Assembly (NCBI RefSeq): GCF_014534655.1
Contig: NZ_JACVVD010000007.1
Coordinates: 62,001-126,000 of the forward strand
Source: Paenibacillus sedimenti
Lineage (GTDB): Bacteria > Bacillota > Bacilli > Paenibacillales > NBRC-103111
DNA: 64,000 nt
Direction of reading: 5' to 3'
Both the position numbers and the translations under genes were made by a program. Below the pieces are notes generated by a model. The model did no database searches, was not told the DNA's origin, and saw nothing but the letters and a program-made list of their open reading frames with translations. The first letter of the stretch is position 1. Each line of letters starts with the position of its first letter. Below are positions 10,533-21,218 of this stretch, piece after piece.

Positions 10533-11396
10533 TTATTGTCTATCAGCGGTTTCCTTTCTAAACATTTGAGGCGATGCGCCTGCATATTGTTTGAAGGTTC
10601 GGCTGAAATGAATCGAAGTGTTAAATCCAAGCTGCTCGGAAATGCTGCCGATCGGCTGATCGCTTGAGAGCAAAAGCTTCTTGGCCTCTTCGATACGTTT
10701 ACTCATTAAATAGTTGTTAATCGTATATCCCGTAACCTCTTTGAAGCAGTGACACATGTAGTATTTGTTCAAATGAAGCGCTTTCGACAAATCGGCAAGA
10801 CTAATGTTTTCGGTATAATTCTGATTCAGGTACTGCAAAATCCGTTTGACATTCGCCTGACTGTGCGATGGCTGCTGAATACGCGAAAGCTCCATTAAAT
10901 GCTTCGATTTGCGATAAATCCGAACCAGCATTTGAGACAAAAGCGTAACCGACATCCACTCGTAACCGAACGTTTCTTTTTCGATCTCCGAACATAGAGT
11001 CTGGAAAAAACGTTCAATTTCTTCCCGCTCTTCCGGAGACCAACGAATCAGCAACCCATTCGGCGACTCAAATAATGACAGCAGCTTCTTGGACATCTCG
11101 GAAGGCATGCATTGCTCGATCAGCGCCGGCATAAAATTGACATAACTGCGGATGTAAGGCACATCCTGCGACGGATTTACGCGATGGATCTTATCTCCAT
11201 TGAACAGGAGCATATCCCCCGGCAACAAATCGTAAATATTGTCGCCAATCACGTAATTAGCGCGGCCTTGAATAAAATAGTACACTTCTAACCCTTCATG
11301 AGTGTGCAATGGCCATTGAAATTGCCAATCGCAAGCGTTAGCACGCGCATAAATTCCGGATTGTCGAAGAGCAATATTCGTAGGAGTGTGTATCAT
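10533..11396 (-). CDS. AraC-family transcriptional regulator
   Basis: About 287 residues. The N-terminal cupin-type sensor domain (HTHEGLEVYYFIQGRANYVI near 31-50) is followed by two C-terminal helix-turn-helix motifs (residues about 185-285; SLADLSKALHLNKYYMCHCF and QPIGSISEQLGFNTSIHFSR). It is first in the sugar-uptake/GH31 cluster and on the same strand, so it probably senses the imported sugar and controls the operon and itself. The start is placed at the ATG after an alternative TTG. Confidence 0.9.
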   Translation of the reverse strand: MIHTPTNIALRQSGIYARANACDWQFQWPLHTHEGLEVYYFIQGRANYVIGDNIYDLLPGDMLLFNGDKIHRVNPSQDVPYIRSYVNFMPALIEQCMPSEMSKKLLSLFESPNGLLIRWSPEEREEIERFFQTLCSEIEKETFGYEWMSVTLLSQMLVRIYRKSKHLMELSRIQQPSHSQANVKRILQYLNQNYTENISLADLSKALHLNKYYMCHCFKEVTGYTINNYLMSKRIEEAKKLLLSSDQPIGSISEQLGFNTSIHFSRTFKQYAGASPQMFRKETADRQ

Positions 11397-11636
11397 CAAC
11401 GAAATGGGAATCCCCCCTTTGAACTAAGAAAACTGCTCCTAATCCTATGCGACACGACAATTTTCGCACCTCATAGAAATGATAATACCATACAAATCGT
11501 GCTTCTGTTTAACGGATATTGTTGTCAATTTATATGAAATTGCTGAAAACCAACTTTGTTTTTCAAGCAAACAAAAAAGCAAACCCGTCAATTTCGCATG
11601 ATTAGAGCCATACGAAGTAGACAGATTTGCTATTTT

Positions 11637-11669
11637 ATCTTCGAAAGACCTCGATAGAGGTATATCTCA
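11637..11669 (+). repeat. Fragment of dispersed hairpin repeat (copy A)
   Basis: The segment ATCTTCGAAAGACCTCGATA followed by GAGGTATATCTCA matches the right-hand end of the two longer copies at 15357-15520 and 36378-36510 with one difference. It contains the ACCTC-GATA-GAGGT hairpin and overlaps the stop codon of the inositol monophosphatase gene. Confidence 0.7.
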
Positions 11670-12527
11670 TAGCCCCGTTGCTTCCGCTTCAACCAGTTTT
11701 TGCTGTAATTCATCGTGGATCTGACCGTTCGTCGCCAATACGTTACGTACTGCGAGGTGAAACGGCTTACCTGCCGTATCGGTCACCTTACCGCCCGATT
11801 CTTGAACCAGCAGTGCGCCTGCGGCAATATCCCACGCGCTCAAACCAATCTCCCAAAAGCCGCTCAAACGTCCTGCTGCGACATAAGCCAAATGCAGCGC
11901 AGCCGAGCCCCCGGAACGAAGATTCCTTACCTTCGGGGCCAATGCTAGCGTACCTTTTAAATTGATTGGCAGCGCACCGTTCCTGTCTGCCGGAAAGCCT
12001 GTTGCGACCAAGCTTTCGGAAAGTTTACTATCAAGCGAAACCGTCGTCTTTTTGCCGTGCATGTAAGCGCCCTTGCCCTTCTCAGCCACAAAAAGCTCGT
12101 CACGCGCCGGGTCATAGACCACGCCGACAATGATTTCCCCTTTGTAAGCTAAAGCGATCGAGACGGAGAAGAATGGAAACCCGTGCACGAAATTCGTTGT
12201 CCCGTCGATCGGATCAACAATCCATAGATATTCGGCGTCGCTTACTTCCTTAAGTGCTTTGCTGGAAGCCTCAGGACCTGGTTCAACCCCTTCTTCGCCC
12301 AAGAAGGAATGATCGGGAAAATGTGTCATAATGAGATTGCGGATGAGCTTCTCCGAGCCTTTATCCACCTCTGTGACAAGGTCGTGGGATGAATATTTCG
12401 TATCGACACGATTGATATCTCCCAGCTTGCTCTTAATCCACTCCCCCGCTTTTGCCGCCGTATTAATCGCCACCGCCGTAAAGCTCTTGCTCCCTACAAC
12501 GAAAGGCTCTTGAGTTCCGTTTGCCAT
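11667..12527 (-). CDS. suhB: Inositol monophosphatase family protein
   Basis: A 286-residue Mg-dependent phosphatase of the IMPase/FIG superfamily. The metal-binding motifs are intact: FLGEEG near 75-80, WIVDPIDGTTNFVHGF near 100-115, and SAWDIAAGALLVQESGG near 220-236. In Firmicutes such enzymes dephosphorylate inositol phosphates or related small phosphoesters; the physiological substrate is not evident. Its stop codon lies inside a fragment of the dispersed repeat. Confidence 0.88.
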   Translation of the reverse strand: MANGTQEPFVVGSKSFTAVAINTAAKAGEWIKSKLGDINRVDTKYSSHDLVTEVDKGSEKLIRNLIMTHFPDHSFLGEEGVEPGPEASSKALKEVSDAEYLWIVDPIDGTTNFVHGFPFFSVSIALAYKGEIIVGVVYDPARDELFVAEKGKGAYMHGKKTTVSLDSKLSESLVATGFPADRNGALPINLKGTLALAPKVRNLRSGGSAALHLAYVAAGRLSGFWEIGLSAWDIAAGALLVQESGGKVTDTAGKPFHLAVRNVLATNGQIHDELQQKLVEAEATGL

Positions 12528-12659
12528 TTATATCAACTCTTTCTTTTCATAGAATGATTTCGTAGTTTCAGTATAGTAAATTATACGCTTTAAATACTAG
12601 TGCGTTTCATCCCAAAATATTCGTACATTTTTACATTTTTTGTCCGAAATGGAACGACA

Positions 12660-12702
12660 AGAGGGTGTCCCTCAGGCCTTTGCGACCGTCGAAACACCCT
12701 CT
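12660..12702 (-). terminator. Stem-loop after fabI, no T tract
   Basis: AGAGGGTGT and ACACCCTCT form a perfect 9-bp stem just downstream of the fabI stop, but there is no run of T after it on the minus strand. It may act as an mRNA-end structure or a weak terminator. Confidence 0.4.
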
Positions 12703-12713
12703 ACCCTGAATGA

Positions 12714-13484
12714 TTAAACCCCTACAATGTGGTATCCGCCATCGACATAGATGACTTCGCCTGTGATGCCCCGGGACAGATGGCTCATGAGGAACATGGC
12801 CGTATCGCCAACTTCCGCCGTCTCGGTTGTGCGGCGAAGCGGAGCTTTTTCCTCCACTTGGCGAAGGATCGAATTGAAGTCCTTGATGCCTTTAGCCGCC
12901 AAGGTACGGATCGGACCTGCAGAGATGCCGTTCACGCGGATGCCGAACTGGCCGAGATCGGCAGCCAGGTAGCGCACGCTAGCTTCAAGCGCCGCTTTGG
13001 CAACGCCCATGACGTTGTAGTTCTTCATCGCGCGCTCAGCGCCGAGGTAGGTCATCGTCATGATGCTGCCGCCTTCGGTCATTAGCGGATAGATGCGTTT
13101 CGCTACAGCAACCAGCGAGTAGGCGCTGACATCGTGAGCCAGGGCGAAGCCGTCGCGGGATGTGTCGACGAACAAGCCTTCCAGTTCTTCCGTTCTGGCA
13201 AAAGCGATACTATGTACGAGACCGTGAACCACGCCAAGCTGCTCTTTTAACGTGCCAGCGAGCGTATCGATTTCTGCGTCTACGGTTACATTGCAAGGCA
13301 TGAGCGTTGATCCGGGAATCGTATCGGCCAGCTTGCGCACGCGTTCTTCCACACGTTCATTTTCATAAGTGAAAACCAGCTTTGCACCTTGTGCCGCTAG
13401 AGATTGAGCAATCGCCCATGCGATGCTGCGGTCGTTGGCAACACCCATTACGAGTATATTTTTTCCGGTTAACAGTTGATTCAT
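12714..13484 (-). CDS. fabI: Enoyl-ACP reductase (NADH) FabI
   Basis: A 256-residue SDR-type enoyl-acyl carrier protein reductase for the last step of fatty-acid elongation. The modified dinucleotide-binding start ILVMGVANDRSIAWAIAQ, the catalytic Y-x6-K (YNVMGVAK near 155-163) and the C-terminal VIYVDGGYHI are typical of FabI rather than FabG. The start at 13484 follows AGAGGGG; the longer in-frame extension lacks family similarity. It is monocistronic, with more than 100 bases to each neighbour. Confidence 0.95.
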   Translation of the reverse strand: MNQLLTGKNILVMGVANDRSIAWAIAQSLAAQGAKLVFTYENERVEERVRKLADTIPGSTLMPCNVTVDAEIDTLAGTLKEQLGVVHGLVHSIAFARTEELEGLFVDTSRDGFALAHDVSAYSLVAVAKRIYPLMTEGGSIMTMTYLGAERAMKNYNVMGVAKAALEASVRYLAADLGQFGIRVNGISAGPIRTLAAKGIKDFNSILRQVEEKAPLRRTTETAEVGDTAMFLMSHLSRGITGEVIYVDGGYHIVGV

Positions 13485-13597
13485 CGTACAAGAAACCCCT
13501 CTCAACAATGGTTTGTACTTCGGTTCATTCCCACTCTCCAAAGTAACCCATTTTGTCCAACATTTCAAGGACGAATACTCGTGGATCGGAGTATAAA

Positions 13598-14587
13598 TTA
13601 AAGCTCTATCGAAGCCTGGTTAAGTATCTTAACTCCGTTTTGCCGCTTCAGACCCTCCATTAAACGAAACAATGCATCATCTTTCATCTTCGCCTCGATC
13701 ATGATGTCGAGCCTTGGCGTAATCGGTGCGATCTGCTGCAGAAACGTAAAAAGAGGCCTCACCTCTACATAATCGGCGTGGCTTCGAAGATCTTTTTCGC
13801 TTTTCGGGCTGGATACGTGAATTTTGGGAGGAAGTGATGCGGCCGCTTCGTTCAACAGTTCCCCCTCTGCACGCATCCATGTTCCAAGGATTCTCGGCCA
13901 TAGCTCGGAAGCATCCTCCCCGCTGTTGTTCACCACATGATGGTGAATATCCAGTACCATAGGAGCTCCCACCTGCTCGGCCAACTCCAGCGTTTCCAAT
14001 GCGGTGAACGTCTTATCGTCATTTTCCAGCGTAATGCGCTCCTGAATTTCGGGACGAAGCGTCATAAAATTGTCCGCGAAGCGTTTTCCGGCTTTCCCCT
14101 TATCGCCATAGGTGCCGCCAACGTGAATATTGCACATCGCCTCCATGCCAAGTCCCATCTCATTCAGCATCGCGGTATGCCGTTCCAAGTCTTCAATAGA
14201 CTTCTGCAGTACTTCTTTCTTCGGGGTGCTCAGCACCGTAAAATGATCGGGATGAAAGCTGACCCGCATGCCATTTTTCTTGGCATAACTGCCTACTTCT
14301 CTGAATTCGGCCGCAAGTGCAGGTATGGGATCCCAACCTTCAAGAAGCTCATGTCCAATAAGCGGAATCAGCTTTGATGAAAAGCGGTAAACCATAATGT
14401 CATGGGCGCGATTATGGCGAAGCAGCCTGAGTGTATTATGTAAATTCTCTGCGCCTATGCGCTCCAATTTGCGAATAGCCGCCTCACGATCCGCAAGCTT
14501 GCTAAAATTGGTTGCTGTCATCGTTTTGGAAGGGGATGCGTTCTTGACCGCTGTAGACATCGCCACATACCCTAGGCGAATGATCAT
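13598..14587 (-). CDS. uvsE: UV DNA damage endonuclease
   Basis: A 329-residue UVDE-family TIM-barrel endonuclease that nicks 5' of UV photoproducts. Family features include the opening IIRLGYVAMS, RLLRHNRAHDIMVYRFSSKL, RVSFHPDHFTVLSTP, ERITLENDDKTFT and PMVLDIHHHVVN; the His, Glu and Asp residues in these segments are the expected metal ligands. Length matches the Bacillus and Deinococcus enzymes. GGAGGTTTACCCCC precedes the ATG. Such enzymes are common in spore formers exposed to sunlight. Confidence 0.93.
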   Translation of the reverse strand: MIIRLGYVAMSTAVKNASPSKTMTATNFSKLADREAAIRKLERIGAENLHNTLRLLRHNRAHDIMVYRFSSKLIPLIGHELLEGWDPIPALAAEFREVGSYAKKNGMRVSFHPDHFTVLSTPKKEVLQKSIEDLERHTAMLNEMGLGMEAMCNIHVGGTYGDKGKAGKRFADNFMTLRPEIQERITLENDDKTFTALETLELAEQVGAPMVLDIHHHVVNNSGEDASELWPRILGTWMRAEGELLNEAAASLPPKIHVSSPKSEKDLRSHADYVEVRPLFTFLQQIAPITPRLDIMIEAKMKDDALFRLMEGLKRQNGVKILNQASIEL

Positions 14588-14679
14588 GGGGGTAAACCTC
14601 CGGCAAAGTTTGCAAAAATTACTTCTATAGCGTACCCTCTATAGCAGAAACGCATGCACCGGGGGCGATTAAACTTGTA

Positions 14680-14994
14680 TTAAAATAGGGGCAACAGCAG
14701 TTTAAAACTGATAAAACCTGTGGCCGCGATCAGCAAAGGGCTCAAAGCAAGCATACCGATTCGCGTATTCCAGCTTTCTTGGCGTAAGCAGGCATAGTTA
14801 CCGCCAAGCCAAACGAGCAGATAAATAGCAAGTACGGCTAGCGCCAGAATCTGTTCATGGGGCTGTGCAGGCGCTAATAATCCGTAATAGTTGATGATGA
14901 TCAAGACAAATACAAATGGAGTCGGCACTCCCAAAATTAGATTAAACAGCCAATAAGCCGTTAGTTTGCGTTGCTTTGTTGCATGCTTTTCCAC
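14680..14994 (-). CDS. Small three-helix membrane protein, unknown
   Basis: About 104 residues if started at the GTG at 14994, which follows AAGGAG by eight bases; a longer ATG start at 15069 has no good ribosome-binding site. There are three hydrophobic segments (about 16-38, 46-66 and 76-103). I do not recognise a family. Confidence 0.6.
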   Translation of the reverse strand: MEKHATKQRKLTAYWLFNLILGVPTPFVFVLIIINYYGLLAPAQPHEQILALAVLAIYLLVWLGGNYACLRQESWNTRIGMLALSPLLIAATGFISFKLLLPLF

Positions 14995-15356
14995 AAGACT
15001 CACTCCTTGCCGATACTTCGTAGAGTCATTGTAGCCCTTATCGCCGGCACAAGTAAGTACTAATTTCATGTAGTACCTTCCGCAATTAATAAATGGTTAA
15101 ACACCCCGTATCCGGGATTCGAGCTCGTATTTCGATCGTTCCATTGGATTTTGTGCATTATTTCTTAGCGATTCAGGACTATACATACAAGACATTGGAT
15201 TCTATCCACTGTCTTTCTGGAAGTAGGGGTGGTTTTGAATAGATCGAGCTATTTGATTGGAGTTTTTCCAATCAATGCTGTATTTTTTTCTTCATTTTTT
15301 TCAGTTCATTGGACGAAATCCAGTGCCGCATGAGAAAACTCTATCAAAGCTTAGTT
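14995..15356. other. Intergenic region with hairpin
   Basis: No gene is apparent. A 9-bp hairpin, TTGATTGGA-N5-TCCAATCAA at 15253-15275, is followed on the plus strand by a T-rich stretch, but there is no plus-strand gene upstream for it to terminate. The dispersed repeat (copy B) begins immediately to the right. Confidence 0.4.
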
Positions 15357-15520
15357 GTGAGATAAACCTCTATCGAGGTCTTTCGAAGATGATCGACCTA
15401 ATATAGGGATCTTTCAGCTCCGCACAAAGGTCCCTATATTAGGTTTATTCGCCAATCAGAATGCGGTTCTACGCGCTTTAGCGCTCTAAAGAACTTAAAC
15501 ATTCTGATGGGGTAAAAAAA
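15357..15520 (-). repeat. Dispersed hairpin-rich intergenic repeat (copy B)
   Basis: Read on the minus strand it comprises: TTTTTTTACC, an outer stem CAGAATG/CATTCTG enclosing GTTCT/AGAAC and CTTTAG/CTAAAG, the segment GATTGGCGAATAAACCTA, an insert forming a perfect 13-bp stem (CCTAATATAGGGA/TCCCTATATTAGG), then GGTCGATCATCTTCGAAAGA and an ACCTC-GATA-GAGGT hairpin ending TTTATCTCAC. The order matches copy C at 36378-36510 almost throughout. It starts at the T tract of the upstream terminator. Confidence 0.8.
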
Positions 15521-15541
15521 CACCGCCCCAATCGGGCGATG
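15514..15541 (-). terminator. Intrinsic terminator
   Basis: CATCGCCC-GATTG-GGGCGGTG (8 bp with one G-T pair) followed by GTTTTTTT on the minus strand. It ends the amidase-ddl-hypothetical gene run. Confidence 0.8.
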
Positions 15542-15566
15542 CCTTCCTTCCACTTTTATCTATATC

Positions 15567-15884
15567 CTATGAACGATCCCCAAAAAACATCTCATCGGCC
15601 AGCGCCGTCTGAATACGCGCTTCATCTTCAGTCAGCCTGCGCACCAGCTCCATCTCCACCTGCGTCACTTCTTCGCCTTGAAAGTTGATCTCTGCGATCG
15701 AAGCTACGATTTTGACGATAGCAATGGCCTGATTATGCGGGGTATAGGCGATAACCTTTTGGCCCGTAGGGAAGACGCGGAAGCCGCTTTTCACCATTTT
15801 GCCGCGGCCGTACTCCAGCAGCTCGTAGAGCTCCTGTTCCGATTTGAATTTGCAAACTGAATTAAACTCTGTTTGGAATCCCAT
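15567..15884 (-). CDS. Conserved-looking small protein downstream of ddl
   Basis: A 105-residue soluble protein, no signal or membrane segment; the C-terminal half is acidic. I do not recognise its family. It starts 8 bases after the ddl stop, so the two are very likely co-transcribed, and a terminator follows directly. Codon use looks like that of its neighbours. Confidence 0.75.
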   Translation of the reverse strand: MGFQTEFNSVCKFKSEQELYELLEYGRGKMVKSGFRVFPTGQKVIAYTPHNQAIAIVKIVASIAEINFQGEEVTQVEMELVRRLTEDEARIQTALADEMFFGDRS

Positions 15885-15891
15885 GCCTCAT

Positions 15892-17040
15892 CTACTCCAC
15901 ATCAAAAGTATATTGGATGCTCTGTTTCGCGTTATGTCGTTCGATGGCCAGACGGATCAAATCGTCCAGCAGCTCCGCATAAGGCTTGCCGGATTCTTTC
16001 CACAGCAGCGGATACATACTGAACGGCGTGAAACCCGGCATCGTATTGATTTCGTTAATATAGACCTTCTGGTCTGCTTTACCGAGGAAAAAGTCAACGC
16101 GGGATAAGCCGCTGCCGTCAATTGCTTGAAAAGCCTGAATCGCGAGCTGTCTGATCAGATCCGCCGTTTCCGCTGGAATTTCAGCAGGGATAATCATGGC
16201 TGATTTGCCATCCAAATATTTTGCCTTGTAATCGTAGAATTCATTCGAAGATACGATTTCGCCCGCGACAGACGCTTGCGGCTCATCGTTGCCCAGCACG
16301 GCGACTTCAATCTCTCTGGCGTCGATATTTTCTTCAATTATGACTTTGCGGTCATATTGGAAAGCAAAGTTAACCGCCGCTATTAATTCTTCCTGATTTC
16401 TCGCTTTGGAAATCCCTACGCTGGAGCCAAGATTCGCCGGTTTCACGAAACATGGATAGCCAATTGCCGTTTCGAGCTCCAACAAATGATATGCCCGATT
16501 TTTTCCCCATTCCGTACGGGTAAAATGACGAAACACGCATTGAGGGAGTCCCTCTTGCGCGAAAATCTTTTTCATCATCACTTTATCCATGCCAACAGCG
16601 GATGCTAGAACACCCGCGCCTACGTAAGGAATATTCGCCATTTCAAGTAAACCTTGTACGGTCCCGTCTTCACCGAATGTTCCGTGCAGCAACGGGAAAA
16701 TAACATCCAATCCTGCTTCAGAAGCACCAGCAGTTCCATCTGTCTTTGCCGAGATGCTCACTTCGCCTTTGGGCCCAATGGACCCGAAGATCGGCGCAAG
16801 CGCATGCGATGCCTGCGTTCCTGCTTCAGCGGCTCCAAAGGTCAATGCTTCCTTCGACTCTGCGGGACCCAGCAGCGGGGCTCCGCTTTTCCATTCTCCT
16901 TTTTTCGTTATGTAAAACGGGAGAACCTCATATTTATTGAAATCAACAGCTTTCATTACTGCAAGTGCGGTTTGTAAGGACACATCATGCTCTCCGGATT
17001 TCCCTCCGTAGATCAGTCCTACTCGTATTTTGCTGCTCAT
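15892..17040 (-). CDS. ddl: D-alanine--D-alanine ligase
   Basis: An ATP-grasp ligase of about 382 residues that makes D-Ala-D-Ala for peptidoglycan precursors. Visible motifs: [15 protein letters not shown] at the N-terminus, [27 protein letters not shown], and [10 protein letters not shown] for metal and phosphate binding. The omega-loop segment EFYDYKAKY has the Tyr expected for D-Ala-D-Ala specificity rather than the His of VanA-type D-Ala-D-Lac ligases. The start at 17040 is fixed by GGAGGTACGTA; an upstream in-frame extension is unlikely. Confidence 0.95.
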   Translation of the reverse strand: MSSKIRVGLIYGGKSGEHDVSLQTALAVMKAVDFNKYEVLPFYITKKGEWKSGAPLLGPAESKEALTFGAAEAGTQASHALAPIFGSIGPKGEVSISAKTDGTAGASEAGLDVIFPLLHGTFGEDGTVQGLLEMANIPYVGAGVLASAVGMDKVMMKKIFAQEGLPQCVFRHFTRTEWGKNRAYHLLELETAIGYPCFVKPANLGSSVGISKARNQEELIAAVNFAFQYDRKVIIEENIDAREIEVAVLGNDEPQASVAGEIVSSNEFYDYKAKYLDGKSAMIIPAEIPAETADLIRQLAIQAFQAIDGSGLSRVDFFLGKADQKVYINEINTMPGFTPFSMYPLLWKESGKPYAELLDDLIRLAIERHNAKQSIQYTFDVE

Positions 17041-17081
17041 TACGTACCTCCGTCTAGTATTTCTATTCCGTCCTGTTCCCA

Positions 17082-18101
17082 TCACATATCATCGGCAACT
17101 CGAACGAAAATATATCTCGTTCGTTCGGTCCAAGCGGGCGAATCCTTGTATGCCCAATAGCGGTGGCGGGTATTGTACGTGTGCGCATTCACCAAGGGCA
17201 TCCCATTCGCATCTTTGGCCGTTACAATGGCATTATGCTGGTACCGGCCGTCGCCGTCCCAATCGTAACTTATCATGTCTCCGGGCTGCAGCTCGCCGGG
17301 ATCGTCCACGGCATGACCGCGAAGCCCTTTGCGGCTATGTGATACATAGGTCTGCAGACTGTGTGCAACTGCCCAACTGAAGCTCCATAGCTCCTGCGAG
17401 CCCTGTTTGCCGGCATACCACCAGCCCAAATCCCTTTTCCCAGTATAGTCCATCGGGGCCCCGCCTGCAAAGAGGCATTGCGACACAAAATTCGTACAAT
17501 CCACTTCAAATTCTATGTACTTGGGATTGGCTCCGTTCCACCAGGTTTCCGCATATTCGACAGCTTTTGCTCGATTATAGGCAATTTTTCTTGCTAAGGA
17601 TTCCGAGGCTCCGCTGTTGAGTATACTATAGTTGATGTAGGGGAGAGACGGAGCTCTTCGAAGCTCTCCGAAAGACTCAGCGAAATCAGGCAAAAAGACG
17701 CCCCGCTGCTTACTGGGGAGCGACTTTTCCGACATGCGGGCTTCCGCGCGTTTCACATACCATCCGTTCGCAGCCGCCTCAATGAGCACCAGTTCCGGTT
17801 CGATTCGTTCCTCGAGGTGCCGGGTCGACCCAATTCGGTATTGAATCCCGCGGCGCAGCTGGATATCCGCAATGATACCTTGTGCTGTTTCTTTGACGCC
17901 AGTGAGGCGTAGTCTCGTTTCGCTGCGCAACAGCTTCGCATCACGGTCACGGTAATTGTCCTTCTGTCTCTGAAGCCGGATATCCTGTTTCCGTAGAAAA
18001 ACGCTGTCTGTGACGTAAGCTTCCATCGGTGCAGCAGAGCCTTCGAGCTCTGCCTGATTTTTGGCATGAACGTAATTATAAAGCGCCGTTTTCCAGGACA
18101 T
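17082..18101 (-). CDS. Putative amidase-domain protein (Amidase_6 type)
   Basis: A 339-residue protein. The C-terminal half (about 170-335) looks like the cysteine-containing putative amidase domain of Bacillus YhbB-like proteins: [14 protein letters not shown] (candidate catalytic Cys), [23 protein letters not shown] (candidate His) and [14 protein letters not shown]. The N-terminal half is a charged region rich in beta-strand predictions. No signal peptide is visible. Its mRNA leader carries a perfect hairpin just before the AGGAGG. It is 41 bases upstream of ddl on the same strand, hinting at a cell-wall-related role. Confidence 0.75.
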   Translation of the reverse strand: MSWKTALYNYVHAKNQAELEGSAAPMEAYVTDSVFLRKQDIRLQRQKDNYRDRDAKLLRSETRLRLTGVKETAQGIIADIQLRRGIQYRIGSTRHLEERIEPELVLIEAAANGWYVKRAEARMSEKSLPSKQRGVFLPDFAESFGELRRAPSLPYINYSILNSGASESLARKIAYNRAKAVEYAETWWNGANPKYIEFEVDCTNFVSQCLFAGGAPMDYTGKRDLGWWYAGKQGSQELWSFSWAVAHSLQTYVSHSRKGLRGHAVDDPGELQPGDMISYDWDGDGRYQHNAIVTAKDANGMPLVNAHTYNTRHRYWAYKDSPAWTERTRYIFVRVADDM

Positions 18102-18118
18102 GGGGATGACCTCCTAAA

Positions 18119-18138
18119 AGTTTTCCTTCAGGAAAACT
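18119..18138 (-). promoter_or_regulatory. Leader hairpin before ribosome-binding site
   Basis: On the minus strand AGTTTTCC-TGAA-GGAAAACT is followed by TTTAGGAGG and then the ATG at 18101. An almost identical arrangement precedes the gene starting at 44641. It could protect the mRNA 5' end or modulate translation. Confidence 0.6.
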
Positions 18139-18387
18139 AACATCGAAAGCATGGGCTGAGTTAAAGTGCTGCAATTCTGAACAAAGAATACAAAGATTGA
18201 ACTGAGCGTCTTCATTTACGTTTATCGATGGTTTCTCAGGGATACGGGAAGGTATATGTTTTAAATGAAGGCGATTCTTCCGATTTGGAAAAAAGTTTCT
18301 TCTGCTTTACCTGTAGGACAGGCCTTCTCAGGCCCTAATTTGTTTCAATATATGACTTTAAAGCAATAAAAATGATTGAAATAAATC

Positions 18388-18458
18388 TTTACGGAAGCAT
18401 GGGGAGACGGTATACTTGGAGTAGAGGGATTATGAAATTGAGTTTCACTATATGAAAC
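18388..18458 (+). promoter_or_regulatory. acnA promoter and GTTTCA-N5-TGAAAC palindrome
   Basis: TTTACG (18388-18393), a 17-base spacer and TATACT (18411-18416) form a good sigma-A promoter. About 25 bases downstream lies GTTTCACTATATGAAAC (18442-18458), a perfect 6-bp inverted repeat with 5-base spacer. The same half-sites and spacing occur upstream of the IclR-family gene at 24597-24613. Confidence 0.65.
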
Positions 18459-18491
18459 CAATGAATGAAGATATTGAAGGAGGAAAACACC

Positions 18492-21206
18492 ATGTCCAAC
18501 AAGGACTCTTTTTCCGTTCGTAAGCAACTAAGCGTCGGAAGCAAATCTTTCCAGTACTACTCTCTTCCGGACTTTGAAAGCCAAGGTAACGGAACCATTT
18601 CTAATTTGCCTTTCTCTATTAAAGTGCTGCTGGAAGCAGCTGTTCGTCAATTCGACGGCAGAGCTATTACTAGCGAGCATGTAAAACAAATTGCAGGCTG
18701 GGCGAACGGCCGCGATGAAAACAAAGAAATTCCTTTCATCCCTGCCCGTATCGTTCTTCAAGACTTCACAGGCGTACCTGTCGTCGTTGACCTTGCGGCA
18801 ATGCGCGCGACAATGGCTCGTGAAGGCGGAGATCCTAAACGGATCAACCCTCTTGTTCCTGTAGACCTGGTTATTGACCATTCCGTCATGGTTGACGCTT
18901 TCGGATCACCAGACGCTCTTAATACAAATATCAACCTGGAGTTTGAAAGAAACGAAGAGCGCTACCGTTTCCTGCGTTGGGCGCAAACGGCTTTCGACAA
19001 CTTCCGTGCCGTACCTCCATCAACAGGTATCGTTCACCAAGTTAACCTCGAGTACCTGGCTTCCGTAGCAGCAACAAGAACAATCGACGGCGAAACTGTC
19101 GTTTACCCGGATTCCCTCGTGGGTACCGACTCCCATACTACGATGATCAATGGTCTTGGCGTTGTTGGTTGGGGCGTCGGCGGTATCGAAGCTGAAGCCG
19201 GCATGCTTGGCCAACCGCTTTATTTCGTAGCTCCTGAAGTTATTGGTTTCAAATTGACCGGCAGCTTGGCTGAAGGTGCAACAGCAACTGACTTGGCTTT
19301 GACAGTTACGCAAATGCTTCGTAAAAAAGGCGTTGTTGGTAAATTCGTTGAGTTCTACGGCCCTGGTCTAAGCAACATCTCCTTGGCTGACCGCGCAACA
19401 GTTGCCAACATGGCTCCTGAGTACGGCGCAACAATCGGTTTCTTCCCGGTTGACTCCGAGACTTTGAACTACTTGAGAGGGACTGGCCGCGAAGAAGAGC
19501 AAATCGCTCTTGTAGAAGCTTACTACAAAGCGCAAGGCATGTTCCGTACAGACGCGACTCCGGATCCAGTGTTCACTGACGTGATCGAGCTTGATCTAAG
19601 CACAGTTGTACCAAGCTTGGCAGGTCCTAAACGTCCTCAAGACCGCGTTGAGCTGACGAGCATGAAGGAGTCCTTCAACTCCATCATCCGTACGCCAATC
19701 GATAAAGGCGGATACGGCCTGACTGAAGAGAAAATCGCAGAATTTGTGGATGTTAAGTATCCAAACGAAACTGTAAAAATGGGCACAGGCGCTGTCGTTA
19801 TCGCAGCGATCACTTCTTGTACCAATACATCCAACCCAAGCGTAATGCTCGGCGCAGGACTTGTGGCAAAGAAAGCCGTTGCCCTCGGCCTGAAAAAACC
19901 GGCCTACGTGAAAAGCTCCCTGACACCAGGTTCCCTTGTTGTTACCGAGTACCTCATTAAAGCTGGTTTGATGGAGCCTCTTGAAGCACTCGGCTTCCAC
20001 GTAACGGGTTACGGCTGCGGAACTTGTATCGGTAACTCCGGTCCGCTTCCGGACGAAGTAAGCAAAGCAGTCGCTGACAACGATATGACGGTAGCCGCTG
20101 TTCTTTCCGGTAACCGTAACTTCGAAGGCCGCGTTCACGCTCAAGTAAAAGCAAATTATCTGGCTTCACCTCCGCTTGTAGTGGCATATGCGCTTGCAGG
20201 AACAGTAAACATCGACTTGGCCAACGATCCTATCGGATACGACCAAAACGATAAACCTGTTTATTTGAAAGACATCTGGCCTACAAACCAAGAGATCCAA
20301 GAAGCTCTGGGTACGGCCCTGAATGCAGACATGTTCCGCGAGAAATACAAAAACGTATTCCGTGCGAACGAGCGCTTCAACCAAATCGCTGTTCCGGAAG
20401 GCGATCTGTATGAGTTTGATACAAACTCCACATACATCCAAGAGCCTCCTTTCTTCACGGATCTGGGTACAGTTCTTGATGATATCGCGGATATCCGCGG
20501 CGCGAAAACTTTGGCGCTCATGGGCGATTCCGTTACAACGGACCACATCTCCCCTGCAGGTAACATCAAAGTTGATAGCCCTGGAGGTAAATACCTCATC
20601 GAGCACGGCGTGAAAAAAGAAGATTTCAACTCCTACGGCTCCCGTCGCGGTAACCACGAAGTGATGATGCGCGGAACTTTCGCAAACATCCGCATTCGTA
20701 ACCAAGTGGCTCCAGGCACAGAGGGCGGCGTAACGACTTACCTGCCAACCGGCGAAGTTGAGTCTATCTACGATGCTTCCATGAAGTATCAAGATGCCGG
20801 CACGAACCTTGTTGTTATCGCAGGCAAAGAGTACGGTACAGGAAGCTCCCGTGACTGGGCGGCAAAAGGTACATTCTTGCTCGGCGTGAAAGCCGTTATC
20901 GCTGAAAGCTTCGAGCGTATTCACCGCAGTAACTTAGTTGGCATGGGCGTGCTGCCTCTCCAATTCGTGAACGGCGAAAGCTGGAAGTCCCTCGGCATCA
21001 CAGGCCGTGAAACATTCGATATCACAGGTCTGAGCAACGATGTACAACCAGGCTCTAATGTAAAAGTAACAGCTACCCGCGAAGATGGCTCCACATTCGA
21101 ATTCAGCGCGCTTGTGCGTCTGGATAGCATGGTGGACGTGGATTACTACCGTAACGGCGGTATCCTGCAAACCGTACTTCGTCAAATCATGGCTGAGAAG
21201 AAATAA
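18492..21206 (+). CDS. acnA: Aconitate hydratase
   Basis: A 904-residue aconitase A/IRP1-type enzyme of the TCA cycle, isomerising citrate to isocitrate through a [4Fe-4S] cluster. The cluster cysteines are in [18 protein letters not shown] and [13 protein letters not shown]; the substrate-binding [20 protein letters not shown] and swivel-domain [11 protein letters not shown] are intact. The start at 18492 follows GAAGGAGGAAAACACC; the in-frame ATG 27 bases upstream lacks a site. It stands alone behind its own promoter. Bacillus homologues (citB) are controlled by carbon regulators and can bind RNA; neither is tested here. Confidence 0.96.
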   Translation: MSNKDSFSVRKQLSVGSKSFQYYSLPDFESQGNGTISNLPFSIKVLLEAAVRQFDGRAITSEHVKQIAGWANGRDENKEIPFIPARIVLQDFTGVPVVVDLAAMRATMAREGGDPKRINPLVPVDLVIDHSVMVDAFGSPDALNTNINLEFERNEERYRFLRWAQTAFDNFRAVPPSTGIVHQVNLEYLASVAATRTIDGETVVYPDSLVGTDSHTTMINGLGVVGWGVGGIEAEAGMLGQPLYFVAPEVIGFKLTGSLAEGATATDLALTVTQMLRKKGVVGKFVEFYGPGLSNISLADRATVANMAPEYGATIGFFPVDSETLNYLRGTGREEEQIALVEAYYKAQGMFRTDATPDPVFTDVIELDLSTVVPSLAGPKRPQDRVELTSMKESFNSIIRTPIDKGGYGLTEEKIAEFVDVKYPNETVKMGTGAVVIAAITSCTNTSNPSVMLGAGLVAKKAVALGLKKPAYVKSSLTPGSLVVTEYLIKAGLMEPLEALGFHVTGYGCGTCIGNSGPLPDEVSKAVADNDMTVAAVLSGNRNFEGRVHAQVKANYLASPPLVVAYALAGTVNIDLANDPIGYDQNDKPVYLKDIWPTNQEIQEALGTALNADMFREKYKNVFRANERFNQIAVPEGDLYEFDTNSTYIQEPPFFTDLGTVLDDIADIRGAKTLALMGDSVTTDHISPAGNIKVDSPGGKYLIEHGVKKEDFNSYGSRRGNHEVMMRGTFANIRIRNQVAPGTEGGVTTYLPTGEVESIYDASMKYQDAGTNLVVIAGKEYGTGSSRDWAAKGTFLLGVKAVIAESFERIHRSNLVGMGVLPLQFVNGESWKSLGITGRETFDITGLSNDVQPGSNVKVTATREDGSTFEFSALVRLDSMVDVDYYRNGGILQTVLRQIMAEKK

Positions 21207-21218
21207 ATGTAAAAAGAT

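Noticed and set aside
20166-20924. A 252-codon minus-strand frame inside aconitase
   Set aside because: Antisense shadow of a conserved enzyme with strongly biased codon use.
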